Assembly (NCBI GenBank): GCA_964563335.1
Contig: CAZLWL010000122.1
Location: forward strand, 1 to 5,764
DNA: 5,764 bases
Source: QNBT01 sp964563335
Lineage (GTDB): Bacteria; Planctomycetota; Phycisphaerae; Sedimentisphaerales; Anaerohalosphaeraceae
Reading direction: 5' to 3'
Every line of letters starts with the position of its first letter. The stretch's first letter is position 1. The translations under genes and the position numbers were made by a program. The notes beneath the pieces were generated by a model. The model had not been told where the DNA came from, did no database searches, and was given only the letters and a program-made list of their open reading frames with translations. Of the stretch, positions 1 to 4,788 are shown one piece after another.

Positions 1-45
1 AAGTCAATATATTTGGTTTTAGTGTTCCGCAACCGCGATACCTGT

Positions 46-75
46 ATTATACAAAACTTCGGTCCGATTTGTCAA
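46..75 (-). promoter_or_regulatory. Perfect-consensus sigma70-type promoter reading out of the left edge
   Basis: On the minus strand there is TTGACA (70-75), an 18-bp spacer (52-69) and TATAAT (46-51). Both hexamers match the housekeeping consensus exactly. The predicted transcription start is near position 39, so the transcript leaves the window leftward and the gene it drives is not visible. No ATG occurs in the 39 nt of transcript that can be seen. The promoter lies downstream of, and co-oriented with, the 155-1094 operon, so the next gene to the left probably has its own strong transcription. The rest of 1-154 shows no gene. Confidence 0.8.
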
Positions 76-154
76 GGAATTTCTGGATGCTGAGTTGGTG
101 AAATGTTAGGTAGCTCTGCGTTTTATCAACACAACCACGCCCAAGCCAAGCAGG

Positions 155-430
155 TCATTTGCTATTTTTCTCAACTTTTCGTTCCTTCTTTTCTGGCCAA
201 TCGAGAGGCATCTCGTAACAATAATCCGCCTTTCCAACCTTTGATTTTAATTTATGAAGATATTTAGGGTCAAGTGGCACGCGAACAGATGGGATTTCGC
301 CCTCATGTGTATTGAGCCATTCTAATACAGCATAAGGTATGCCTTCGTCGTATTGCAAATCACTTGTGTAAACGGCATATTTGCCGTTTTTACCTAATGT
401 ATGAAACACTTTGTAAATTTTCTCGGTCAT
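155..430 (-). CDS. Hypothetical protein, 91 aa, third gene of leftward operon
   Basis: I do not recognise this family. It is a small soluble protein with no signal peptide or membrane segment. It is rich in charged and aromatic residues, and the C-terminus is strongly charged (EKKERKVEKNSK), mostly lysine and glutamate. The N-terminal half (KYAVYTSDLQYDEGIPYAVLEW) looks like alternating beta strands, but this is only an impression. The ATG at 430 overlaps the TGA of the upstream 52-aa ORF in an ATGA arrangement, which indicates translational coupling and strongly supports both starts. It is the last gene of an operon with the membrane protein at 603-1094. Codon use is AT-rich like its neighbours and unlike the right half of the window. 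Function unknown. Confidence 0.75.
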   Translation of the reverse strand: MTEKIYKVFHTLGKNGKYAVYTSDLQYDEGIPYAVLEWLNTHEGEIPSVRVPLDPKYLHKLKSKVGKADYCYEMPLDWPEKKERKVEKNSK

Positions 431-585
431 TGCGTAGCAATATCGCTGTCAGGGGAATTTATTTCTTCCCAAAGTTCTTTCAGTGCTGTGATTATGGAAT
501 CGCTCTTTGTAGGGTCAAGGGCGCTATGAATTTGCTCTACAATGTTGTCGAATCTTTCTTGTTGTTCAGGTGTAATGTTTACCAC
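427..585 (-). CDS. Small hypothetical protein, 52 aa, GTG start
   Basis: This short ORF starts at GTG (583-585), eight nucleotides after a strong GAGGAG ribosome binding site, with an in-frame TGA just upstream that excludes a longer form. The product begins MVNITPEQQERFDNIVEQIH and continues to ...ELWEEINSPDSDIATQ. It is acidic and probably mostly helical, with no membrane segment. It begins 17 nt after the stop of the membrane protein gene and ends in an ATGA overlap with the 91-aa gene. It is therefore embedded in a tight three-gene operon, which is the best evidence that it is real. It could be a small partner or antitoxin-like protein for a neighbour, but nothing in the sequence establishes that. 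Family not recognised. Confidence 0.7.
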   Translation of the reverse strand: MVNITPEQQERFDNIVEQIHSALDPTKSDSIITALKELWEEINSPDSDIATQ

Positions 586-602
586 GCTTACAACTCCTCA
601 TA

Positions 603-1094
603 TTATCTGATTATTTCCAGTCTGAATTTATGCAAAGGATTTTTACCTTCTTCCCAGTGTATGGTAGCCTCCACAAAATCCAGATAATAAATCCATTCAA
701 ATCCTTTTCCTCGCTGCCAAGAGATTATAAACTCGCACGTACATAGGGATTCGATGAGGGGAGCTTGATGTAAGCAATCTTTTGGTGTAACGATAACCTG
801 AAAATCTCCTTCAAGGTCTTTATCAGCAAATATAACTTTCGGCTTTTCCTTTAGATACTGCCAGCCACCACGGTCTAAAAGAATGGTTTCATTTGTGTCG
901 AAAATTATATATGGCCTGACGTGAGAAGCGATTTTTCGGACAAATTCTGTGTTGTTGATGGCTTTGTCGATACGAGAGTCAATAAACTTGGGCAAAGCAT
1001 ATAATCCAGCAATAATGGCAAGAACTGTAGTCAAAGCAGTAAGAAACGCTAAAAGAACAACAAAATAAAGCTTTATTTTGTTTGATTCTGCCAT
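603..1094 (-). CDS. Single-pass membrane protein, 163 aa, unknown function
   Basis: The protein begins MAESNKIKLYFVVLLAFL, with one strongly hydrophobic segment at about residues 9-34. About 128 mostly hydrophilic residues follow. With a short, lysine-containing N-terminus the likely topology is N-in/C-out, with the C-terminal domain outside the cytoplasm. That domain contains three cysteines (C107, C118, C120) and many aromatic residues. I do not recognise the family. The reading frame stays open to a TTG at 1196, but that extension has no ribosome binding site and crosses the promoter-like -10 element. The ATG at 1094 is therefore preferred. No Shine-Dalgarno is visible before 1094 either, and the predicted mRNA start is about 1 nt upstream, so translation may be leaderless. 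It is the first gene of the operon continuing to 155. Confidence 0.75.
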   Translation of the reverse strand: MAESNKIKLYFVVLLAFLTALTTVLAIIAGLYALPKFIDSRIDKAINNTEFVRKIASHVRPYIIFDTNETILLDRGGWQYLKEKPKVIFADKDLEGDFQVIVTPKDCLHQAPLIESLCTCEFIISWQRGKGFEWIYYLDFVEATIHWEEGKNPLHKFRLEIIR

Positions 1095-1101
1095 GTATGT
1101 C

Positions 1102-1110
1102 AGTATAGCA
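1102..1110 (-). promoter_or_regulatory. Extended -10 promoter for the leftward operon
   Basis: The minus strand reads TGC-TATACT, an extended -10 element matching TATAAT at five of six positions with the upstream TG. The -35 region at 17-bp spacing (1125-1130) is poor (GTGCTT), which is typical of extended -10 promoters. The predicted +1 is about 1095, directly before the ATG at 1094, so the mRNA would be essentially leaderless. An inverted repeat covers the spacer and -35 region. Confidence 0.5.
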
Positions 1111-1137
1111 AATTTGTGCGGAAAAAGCACGAAATTT
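1110..1137. promoter_or_regulatory. Inverted repeat over the spacer/-35 of the leftward promoter, possible operator
   Basis: AAATTTGTGC (1110-1119) and GCACGAAATTT (1127-1137) form 10-bp arms with one bulged base around a 7-nt centre. The element covers the region between and upstream of the promoter elements for the gene at 1094, where a repressor would act. On the plus strand it is followed by a T-rich run and could instead be read as a terminator. However, no plus-strand gene ends there, so an operator is the better guess. The protein that would bind is unknown. Confidence 0.4.
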
Positions 1138-1186
1138 TTTTTATTTTCCTTGCAATCCGGCCCGAATGTAGTAAACTGGATGATTA

Positions 1187-1264
1187 TGGAATACAACGTT
1201 AATCAAATAGCTATAGTCCGCCGGGGGCAATCCACGGCCTTTACCGGCCTTACGTTGTATTCCA
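1187..1264. repeat. 13-bp perfect inverted repeat in the leader of the lipoprotein gene
   Basis: TGGAATACAACGT (1187-1199) and ACGTTGTATTCCA (1252-1264) are perfect inverted copies separated by 52 nt. Between them lies a small GGCC...GGCC hairpin (1236-1249). The right arm sits inside the loop of the terminator-like stem at 1216-1276 while the left arm lies outside it. The two stems therefore interleave, as in a pseudoknot or an alternative-structure switch. No clear target-site duplication flanks the arms. Confidence 0.65.
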
Positions 1265-1285
1265 ACCTCGGCGGGCTTTTATTTT
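1216..1285 (+). terminator. Terminator-like stem with T-run upstream of the lipoprotein gene
   Basis: GTCCGCCGGGG (1216-1226) pairs with CCTCGGCGGGC (1266-1276) to give an 11-bp GC-rich stem with two G-U wobbles. It is followed at once by TTTTATTTT (1277-1285). The loop is long (39 nt) and contains the GGCC hairpin and one arm of the 13-bp inverted repeat. The element ends 16 nt before the ATG at 1302. It would act as an attenuator for the downstream genes or end a short leader RNA. The long loop weakens the case for a simple intrinsic terminator. Confidence 0.45.
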
Positions 1286-1301
1286 GAAAGGTAGGTTTGG
1301 T

Positions 1302-1976
1302 ATGGTAGTGAAAAAAAGAACTATTCTTACGGTTTTATCAATTGTTTGTGTATCATCTTCTTGCGTAACAATGAACCCACCGACTTATGAGCTGCCGAAA
1401 GTCTCGTATGATACAACGATTGCGATGGTTCCCATTGGTGGATTTCGGATACAGATGTCGGCGAGAATGGCAAAACAGATTGCTAAAGAACAGGGATATA
1501 AGACCGACCGTTTCCGTTCCCGTATTACTTTTGATGATATTATCAACGCTGGGCCAATAGAAAACAATGATATTTTTGGCAGTAGCATTTCCATTGTACG
1601 AAGCAAGGAGACACTGGACTTAGATAAACTTTCAACCACAGATGACGTTATCAATCTTGGATTTAATTATGGAAAGGTGGAAACGATTGAGCGTGTATAC
1701 ATATTCTTTCAACGCCAACAGTGCGAAGAGTTATTAGCGTTATATTTGAAAATGTACCCACGGCTCGAACTGTCAAAAGAGGGGGTATCAGACAGAGGAA
1801 GGGAATACCGGTTTTATAGCTATAAGCCAAATGAACGGGCCAGCGTTGTCGTGGAGATTCAAATGCTCAGCGAAAACGGCGGGATTTTCAGGATATCCGT
1901 TCTTGATTTTAATTATTCACAGGACATACGCAACCAAGAATACCTCGAAAGAATGGGAAGAGCGATTATATATTGA
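1302..1976 (+). CDS. Putative lipoprotein, 224 aa, unknown function
   Basis: The N-terminus (MVVKKRTILTVLSIVCVSSSC) has a short positive region, a hydrophobic core and a cysteine at residue 21. This is a lipoprotein-type signal, although the -3 residue is Ser rather than the usual Leu/Val/Ile, so lipidation is probable and not certain. The mature part has no internal membrane segment and appears mixed alpha/beta. The stretch SIVRSKETLDLDKLSTTDDV precedes a second half rich in aromatic residues. I do not recognise a family. The ATG at 1302 is chosen because an AGG-containing ribosome binding site lies 6 nt upstream; a TTG at 1284 would extend it by 6 residues but overlaps the terminator-like T-run. 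It is followed after 14 nt by the LexA-type gene, so the two are likely cotranscribed. It is divergent from the operon starting at 1094. Confidence 0.75.
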   Translation: MVVKKRTILTVLSIVCVSSSCVTMNPPTYELPKVSYDTTIAMVPIGGFRIQMSARMAKQIAKEQGYKTDRFRSRITFDDIINAGPIENNDIFGSSISIVRSKETLDLDKLSTTDDVINLGFNYGKVETIERVYIFFQRQQCEELLALYLKMYPRLELSKEGVSDRGREYRFYSYKPNERASVVVEIQMLSENGGIFRISVLDFNYSQDIRNQEYLERMGRAIIY

Positions 1977-1990
1977 AAGTGAGGTGAAGT

Positions 1991-2266
1991 ATGGCACGGC
2001 GATTAACAGACAAACAAATGCATACTTTGCGTTTTATCCACGACTATATCAAGAACAATGGTTGTGCTCCGACCCACAAAGAAATTGGAGAAGCTCTCGG
2101 CATTTCTTCAACCGCCGCCGAAGCCCGAATATTCTACATATTGGAACATGATTGTTTGAGAAAAACCGAGACAGCCGAGCGTGGCCGCAACATCGCATTG
2201 ACTGAAAAAGGCACTTTGGCATGTGAGAGTTTTAATGACAACCGACCAACTCCAACAAATAGTTGA
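1991..2266 (+). CDS. LexA-type winged-helix DNA-binding protein without a peptidase domain, 91 aa
   Basis: Residues about 5-74 resemble the N-terminal DNA-binding domain of LexA. LTDKQMHTLRFIHDYI forms helix 1. The helix-turn-helix follows as APTHKEIGEALGISS (residues 26-40) and the recognition helix TAAEARIFYILEHD. A wing (RKTETAERGRNIALTEKG) completes the fold. The protein stops after about 17 further polar residues. It thus lacks the S24 self-cleaving domain with its Ser/Lys pair and cannot be a classic SOS repressor. It is probably a small transcription factor, possibly a local regulator of the divergent promoter region at 1095-1300. A strong GAGGTGA ribosome binding site precedes the ATG by 5 nt. 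It follows the lipoprotein gene by 14 nt. The DNA-binding assignment is confident; targets are unknown. Confidence 0.8.
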   Translation: MARRLTDKQMHTLRFIHDYIKNNGCAPTHKEIGEALGISSTAAEARIFYILEHDCLRKTETAERGRNIALTEKGTLACESFNDNRPTPTNS

Positions 2267-2324
2267 CTTCGTGAACGAGACCGAGGAAATGTTAGTCGAG
2301 CATGACGGCGACGCTGACACATAA
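2235..2324 (+). CDS. Possible 29-aa acidic small protein overlapping the LexA-type gene
   Basis: An ATG at 2235, 5 nt after GAGAG, opens a 29-codon frame ending in TAA at 2322. The product begins MTTDQLQQIVDFVNETEE and contains nine Asp/Glu residues and no Lys or Arg. It overlaps the end of the LexA-type gene by 32 nt in another frame, an arrangement typical of translationally coupled small genes. The length is short enough that chance is possible. It resembles the 52-aa ORF of the other operon only in being small and acidic. Function unknown. Confidence 0.4.
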   Translation: MTTDQLQQIVDFVNETEEMLVEHDGDADT

Positions 2325-2395
2325 AAGATAGAGCTTACAAAATTTCCCCCAAAACCTTCAATTTCTACGAACAACAAACCACAAACTCCGAACTC

Positions 2396-2507
2396 TTTTG
2401 TCTGCTCACAAATAGGATAGCGCCGCTATCCTGTGGACGCAGGCGTTAGCTTACGTGATGCTCGCATCAAAGTAAGCTCCCGCCAAGTACACCAAGCAGA
2501 CACAAAA
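2396..2507. repeat. Cloverleaf-like nested palindromic element
   Basis: An outer stem pairs TTTTG-TCTGCT (2396-2406) with AGCAGA-CA-CAAAA (2495-2507), 11 bp with a 2-nt bulge. It encloses two hairpins. The first is the near-perfect palindrome AGGATAGCG-C-CGCTATCCT (2414-2432). The second is a long arm (2442-2484) made of GGCG/CGCC, AGCTTAC/GTAAGCT and TGATGC/GCATCA around a TC tip. The whole could extrude as a three-way junction in DNA or fold as RNA. It lies in the 380-bp stretch without a convincing gene between the LexA-type gene and the exporter gene. It may be a small non-autonomous palindromic element or a structured RNA; no T-run follows it. Confidence 0.6.
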
Positions 2508-2524
2508 CAAACCGCGTTACTTGT

Positions 2525-2551
2525 CCTTCGTAGCTCGCAGAGCGAAGTAGG
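2525..2551. repeat. Short hairpin, intergenic palindromic repeat type
   Basis: CTTCG (2526-2530) and CGAAG (2543-2547) pair around an inner GCTC/GAGC, giving a compact hairpin. It stands between the cloverleaf element and the tandem repeat units. It looks like one of the dispersed palindromes common in large environmental bacterial genomes, though only one copy is visible here. Confidence 0.4.
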
Positions 2552-2552
2552 T

Positions 2553-2710
2553 ATCAGTGGCTAATAATCCCTGCGAACTCCGCGTCCTCCGCGGTTAAAT
2601 ATTATCAGTGTTAATCTGCGTAAATCCTGTGTCTAAAAACCTCTGCGTTCTCTGCGTCCTCAGCGGTAAGAACAATATCGGTGTCAATCTGTGTTAATCC
2701 GCGGTTAGGA
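2553..2710. repeat. Degenerate tandem repeat, about 2.5 units of about 72 bp
   Basis: Unit one (2571-2642) and unit two (2643 to about 2710) align over their length. Both contain CTGCG, then CTC(C/T)GCGTCCTC(C/A)GCGGT, then ATC(A/G)GTGT(T/C)AATCTG(C/T)GT and AATCC. A half unit with ATCAGTG precedes at 2553-2570. The last unit runs to the exporter gene, whose stop codon (2705-2707, minus strand) is the TTA of the unit's terminal GCGGTTA motif. I saw no gene in 2325-2704 apart from these repeats. Confidence 0.65.
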
Positions 2711-3433
2711 ATCTTTTCCATCTTGACCCGTACGGTGAAGCAGATGGCCTAAGATGATAATAATGATGACGAGCACCGTCATAAGGACCATCGCCGCGTA
2801 TGAACTATAGGATGCTACCAGGTCATGGAACCGGCGCAGAAAAAACGCCCACCCGAATATCGCCACATACGTCCCAGCCAGCACAGCGGCCATAGTAAGA
2901 CGGATTCTAAGGCCTAACAAAAACCCAATCACACACCCAATCATCGGCCCGGTCATCCACAAAGGAAACCATACGAATACAAACAGCCCCACGATACCGT
3001 ACTTTTGCACGATGCCCTTGCGCGCCTCGGCCGCGGCGCGAATCCGTTCGAACGAGTTCTTGAGCCAGTTAATCACCAACAGATGCCGCCAGCTAAAAAC
3101 GAACAGCGGATAGAAAATAAGCACCACAATCGTCTCAATTACGATACAGACCGGGATGACCGTCCAGTGCCCAAGACCCATCGAGTATCCAAAGGCCATG
3201 CTCGCCGCCCTGCCGAACATGATTTGCGTAGCCGTCATCCCAACTAAGAGCTGAGACTCAGCCGGCGAAAACAGCACCTTGAGCCCCAGCCAGAAGGTGT
3301 ACATAAACGCCACAGCCACGCCGACTAATAAAAGACGCCCCTCCGGGCTGCTCAGAAGAGTCGCCTTGAACTTCTCCTCCGGCCTCAACTCGCTTGTTGA
3401 TTGTTTTGTTTCCTCTTCCATACCTTCGCCCAT
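2705..3433 (-). CDS. Small multi-drug export family (COG2426-like) membrane protein, 242 aa
   Basis: This is an inner-membrane protein with about five hydrophobic segments, near residues 33-55, 92-118, 146-172, 180-199 and 211-232, after a charged cytosolic N-terminus (residues 1-30). The segment FPLWMTGPMIGCVIGFLLGL (156-175), followed by an Arg-containing turn, matches the conserved proline/glycine motif of the putative small multi-drug export proteins (PF06695). A transport role for that family is itself only putative. The basic loop 125-140 (KNSFERIRAAAEARKG) fits a cytosolic segment before the motif helix. At 242 aa it seems somewhat longer than typical members, mainly at the N-terminus. 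M1 (3433) and M5 (3421) are both possible starts and neither has a good ribosome binding site. The gene stands alone, divergent from the gene at 3695, with a promoter at 3534-3562 and repeats at its 3' end. Confidence 0.75.
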   Translation of the reverse strand: MGEGMEEETKQSTSELRPEEKFKATLLSSPEGRLLLVGVAVAFMYTFWLGLKVLFSPAESQLLVGMTATQIMFGRAASMAFGYSMGLGHWTVIPVCIVIETIVVLIFYPLFVFSWRHLLVINWLKNSFERIRAAAEARKGIVQKYGIVGLFVFVWFPLWMTGPMIGCVIGFLLGLRIRLTMAAVLAGTYVAIFGWAFFLRRFHDLVASYSSYAAMVLMTVLVIIIIILGHLLHRTGQDGKDS

Positions 3434-3440
3434 ATTTCAA

Positions 3441-3527
3441 TCACATTCCAGCCCATTTGACTGTGAATCCACCCTGCCCGTATTTCGGCCTCACAGCAGC
3501 AGAATGTGCCCTTCTAACTGATTTCAT
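3441..3527 (-). CDS. Possible leaderless 28-aa upstream ORF before the exporter gene
   Basis: The predicted +1 of the promoter at 3534-3562 falls on the A of an ATG at 3527. That ATG opens a 28-codon frame (start MKSVRRAHSAAV, end FTVKWAGM) which stops at TGA 3441-3443, 7 nt before the exporter ATG. The product is basic and glycine-containing. If translated, it could couple to or regulate the exporter, whose own ribosome binding site is weak. The frame is short, so chance cannot be excluded. Confidence 0.3.
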   Translation of the reverse strand: MKSVRRAHSAAVRPKYGQGGFTVKWAGM

Positions 3528-3533
3528 CCCTTC

Positions 3534-3562
3534 ATTATACACGCAAACGGTCTTTATGCAAA
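3534..3562 (-). promoter_or_regulatory. Sigma70-type promoter for the exporter gene
   Basis: On the minus strand TTTGCA (3557-3562, four of six consensus positions) is separated by 17 bp from a perfect TATAAT (3534-3539). The predicted start is about 3527, giving a 94-nt transcript leader before the ATG at 3433. Confidence 0.65.
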
Positions 3563-3617
3563 CGGGCCCTCGGCACAATGGCACAACTCGAAACTCAAAA
3601 TTGCCCCTATATGCCCC

Positions 3618-3645
3618 TTGCCATCTCGGGCAAATCAGCTACAAT
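3618..3645 (+). promoter_or_regulatory. Sigma70-type promoter for the elongation-factor-like gene
   Basis: On the plus strand TTGCCA (3618-3623), a 16-bp spacer and TACAAT (3640-3645) each match the consensus at five of six positions. The predicted start is about 3652, which gives a leader of about 43 nt before the ATG at 3695. This also supports the short form of the protein, because the longer frame's ATG at 3578 lies upstream of the promoter. Confidence 0.55.
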
Positions 3646-3694
3646 ACCACCCAGCGGATATTGGACTCAAATCAAACCTAATGGAGCTATGCAA

Positions 3695-3949
3695 ATGGCT
3701 GAAGAAGAAATCGGAAGGATATCGGATTTTTATGCTCACCCTGTAGTGGCCGGTATTGGATTGACCGCGAGCCTGAAAGTCGGCGATAAAATCCGCATCA
3801 AGGGCCACACGACCGATGTAGAGATGACCGTTGACTCGATGCAGATTGACAACGCCGACGTGCAGGAGGCCAATGCCGGGGATTCCATCGGAGTGAAGGT
3901 CCCCGAGCGAGTAAGAAAACACGATACCGTCTACAAAATAGTCGAGTAG
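3695..3949 (+). CDS. Translation elongation factor-like protein (EF-Tu domain-2 type), 84 aa
   Basis: The whole protein is one small beta-barrel domain like domain 2 of translation GTPases. It begins MAEEEIGRISDFYAHPVVAG, followed by the core ASLKVGDKIRIKGHTTDVEM (about residues 27-46) and by VQEANAGDSIGVKVPERVRKHDTVYKI near the end. The LKVGD...IKG and AGDSIG(V/I)K signatures are those of the stand-alone 'translation elongation factor-like' proteins. There is no GTP-binding domain, so it cannot act as an elongation factor by itself; its real role is unknown. The ATG at 3695 is chosen because GGAG lies 8 nt upstream. An ATG at 3689 is too close to that site, and the ATG at 3578 gives 39 extra residues with no family match. 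It converges on the exonuclease III gene, 14 nt away. Confidence 0.85.
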   Translation: MAEEEIGRISDFYAHPVVAGIGLTASLKVGDKIRIKGHTTDVEMTVDSMQIDNADVQEANAGDSIGVKVPERVRKHDTVYKIVE

Positions 3950-3953
3950 GATT

Positions 3954-3986
3954 TCCTTGCGTCTTACACTTTGAATTCTGCAAGGA
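3954..3986. other. Inverted repeat at the convergent gene junction, weak terminator candidate
   Basis: TCCTTGC (3954-3960) and GCAAGGA (3980-3986) are 7-bp inverted arms around a 19-nt loop that contains the stop codon of the exonuclease gene. Its position between two converging genes suits a shared terminator, but there is no U-run on either strand and the loop is long. Confidence 0.25.
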
Positions 3987-4731
3987 GTAGAGTGTGGTCG
4001 CTGGGTTTTTCGGCTGAGCGGGGCTCTCTATCTATCCAGCACTTTGTGCATTCCTCAGCTAACGGTTTGTTGGCCATGATATAATCCAGCCGCCATCCCA
4101 TATTTCGCCGAAATGCACCCCCTCGATAGTCCCAGAACGTATATTGGCCCGCCTCGTCGCAGTGCCGGCGGAAGACATCTACAAAGCCCCAGTCCATAAT
4201 TTTAGTGAGCCCCTTCTGGACTTCGGCGCAGTAGCAGACATGCCCCCACAATCCCTCGGGGTCATGAACATCCTTCGCCTCGCGCGCGATGTTAAAATCC
4301 CCCACCCAGATAAGCGGCTCATCAGGCCCAAAATGCTTGGCGAAGTACCTGCCTAAACGCCCAAACCACCGCAGCTTATACTCGAACTTCTCCGACTCTC
4401 GCTCGTATCCCTGCGGAATATATGTGTTCACGATAGTGATGCCGTTTATCACCGCCTTTATCAGGCGGGCCTCGTCTTTCGGCTCATCATCGAGGCCGAA
4501 GCTGACGTCGCTGATTTTGCTCCTGCTGAAGATTGCAACGCCGTTATATTTCTTCTCGCCCTTGAAGACGAACTGGTACCCCGACCCGGCGAACGCCTCT
4601 CGCGGAAAATCATGGTCCTGCACCTTCGTCTCCTGAACACACAGCACATCCGGCCGATGCTCAGCCAGCCACTTGAGAACGATAGGCAGGCGACTTCGCA
4701 ACGAATTGGCATTAAACGTGGCGATAATCAT
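3964..4731 (-). CDS. xthA: Exodeoxyribonuclease III (AP endonuclease), 255 aa
   Basis: A complete, intact member of the ExoIII family of Mg2+-dependent phosphodiesterases. The family cleaves DNA 5' of abasic sites in base-excision repair and degrades duplex DNA 3' to 5'. Expected catalytic residues are present: N7 (TFNANSLR), E34 (CVQETK), the Tyr of NTYIPQG (Y104), D145 and N147 (GDFNIA), D216 (WRLDYI) and the D245-H246 pair (PSDHTLLLAEF) near the C-terminus. Length is normal for the family. The ATG at 4731 begins exactly at the conserved MIIATFNANSLR start. A GGA 6 nt upstream is a modest ribosome binding site. The gene follows the HNH/AP2 gene on the same strand after 82 bp and may have its own promoter at 4789-4817. 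It is the clearest housekeeping gene in the window. Confidence 0.96.
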   Translation of the reverse strand: MIIATFNANSLRSRLPIVLKWLAEHRPDVLCVQETKVQDHDFPREAFAGSGYQFVFKGEKKYNGVAIFSRSKISDVSFGLDDEPKDEARLIKAVINGITIVNTYIPQGYERESEKFEYKLRWFGRLGRYFAKHFGPDEPLIWVGDFNIAREAKDVHDPEGLWGHVCYCAEVQKGLTKIMDWGFVDVFRRHCDEAGQYTFWDYRGGAFRRNMGWRLDYIMANKPLAEECTKCWIDREPRSAEKPSDHTLLLAEFKV

Positions 4732-4788
4732 TTCAAGTCCATTCCTGCATTGTCAAGCCGACAAAACCACTTTTACTCACCCGCCCAA

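Noticed and set aside
1110..1147. Rho-independent terminator on the plus strand
   Set aside because: The stem plus T-run looks terminator-like, but no plus-strand gene lies upstream. The position over a minus-strand promoter favours an operator.
603..1196. Longer form of the membrane protein starting at TTG 1196
   Set aside because: The extra 34 residues have no ribosome binding site, cross the predicted promoter and include one arm of the leader inverted repeat.
1187..1264. Integron attC recombination site
   Set aside because: The arms contain AAC/GTT-like ends, but neither fits the R'' (RYYYAAC) or R' (GTTRRRY) core without a mismatch. The stem is also perfect, lacking the extrahelical bases of attC, and there is no integrase or cassette array.
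2396..2704. CRISPR array
   Set aside because: Only about 2.5 degenerate contiguous units of about 72 bp plus unrelated hairpins; no regular short repeats with unique spacers and no cas genes.
3578..3694. N-terminal extension of the elongation-factor-like protein
   Set aside because: The added residues do not match the family, and the ATG at 3578 lies upstream of the predicted promoter. The ATG at 3695 has a well-spaced GGAG.
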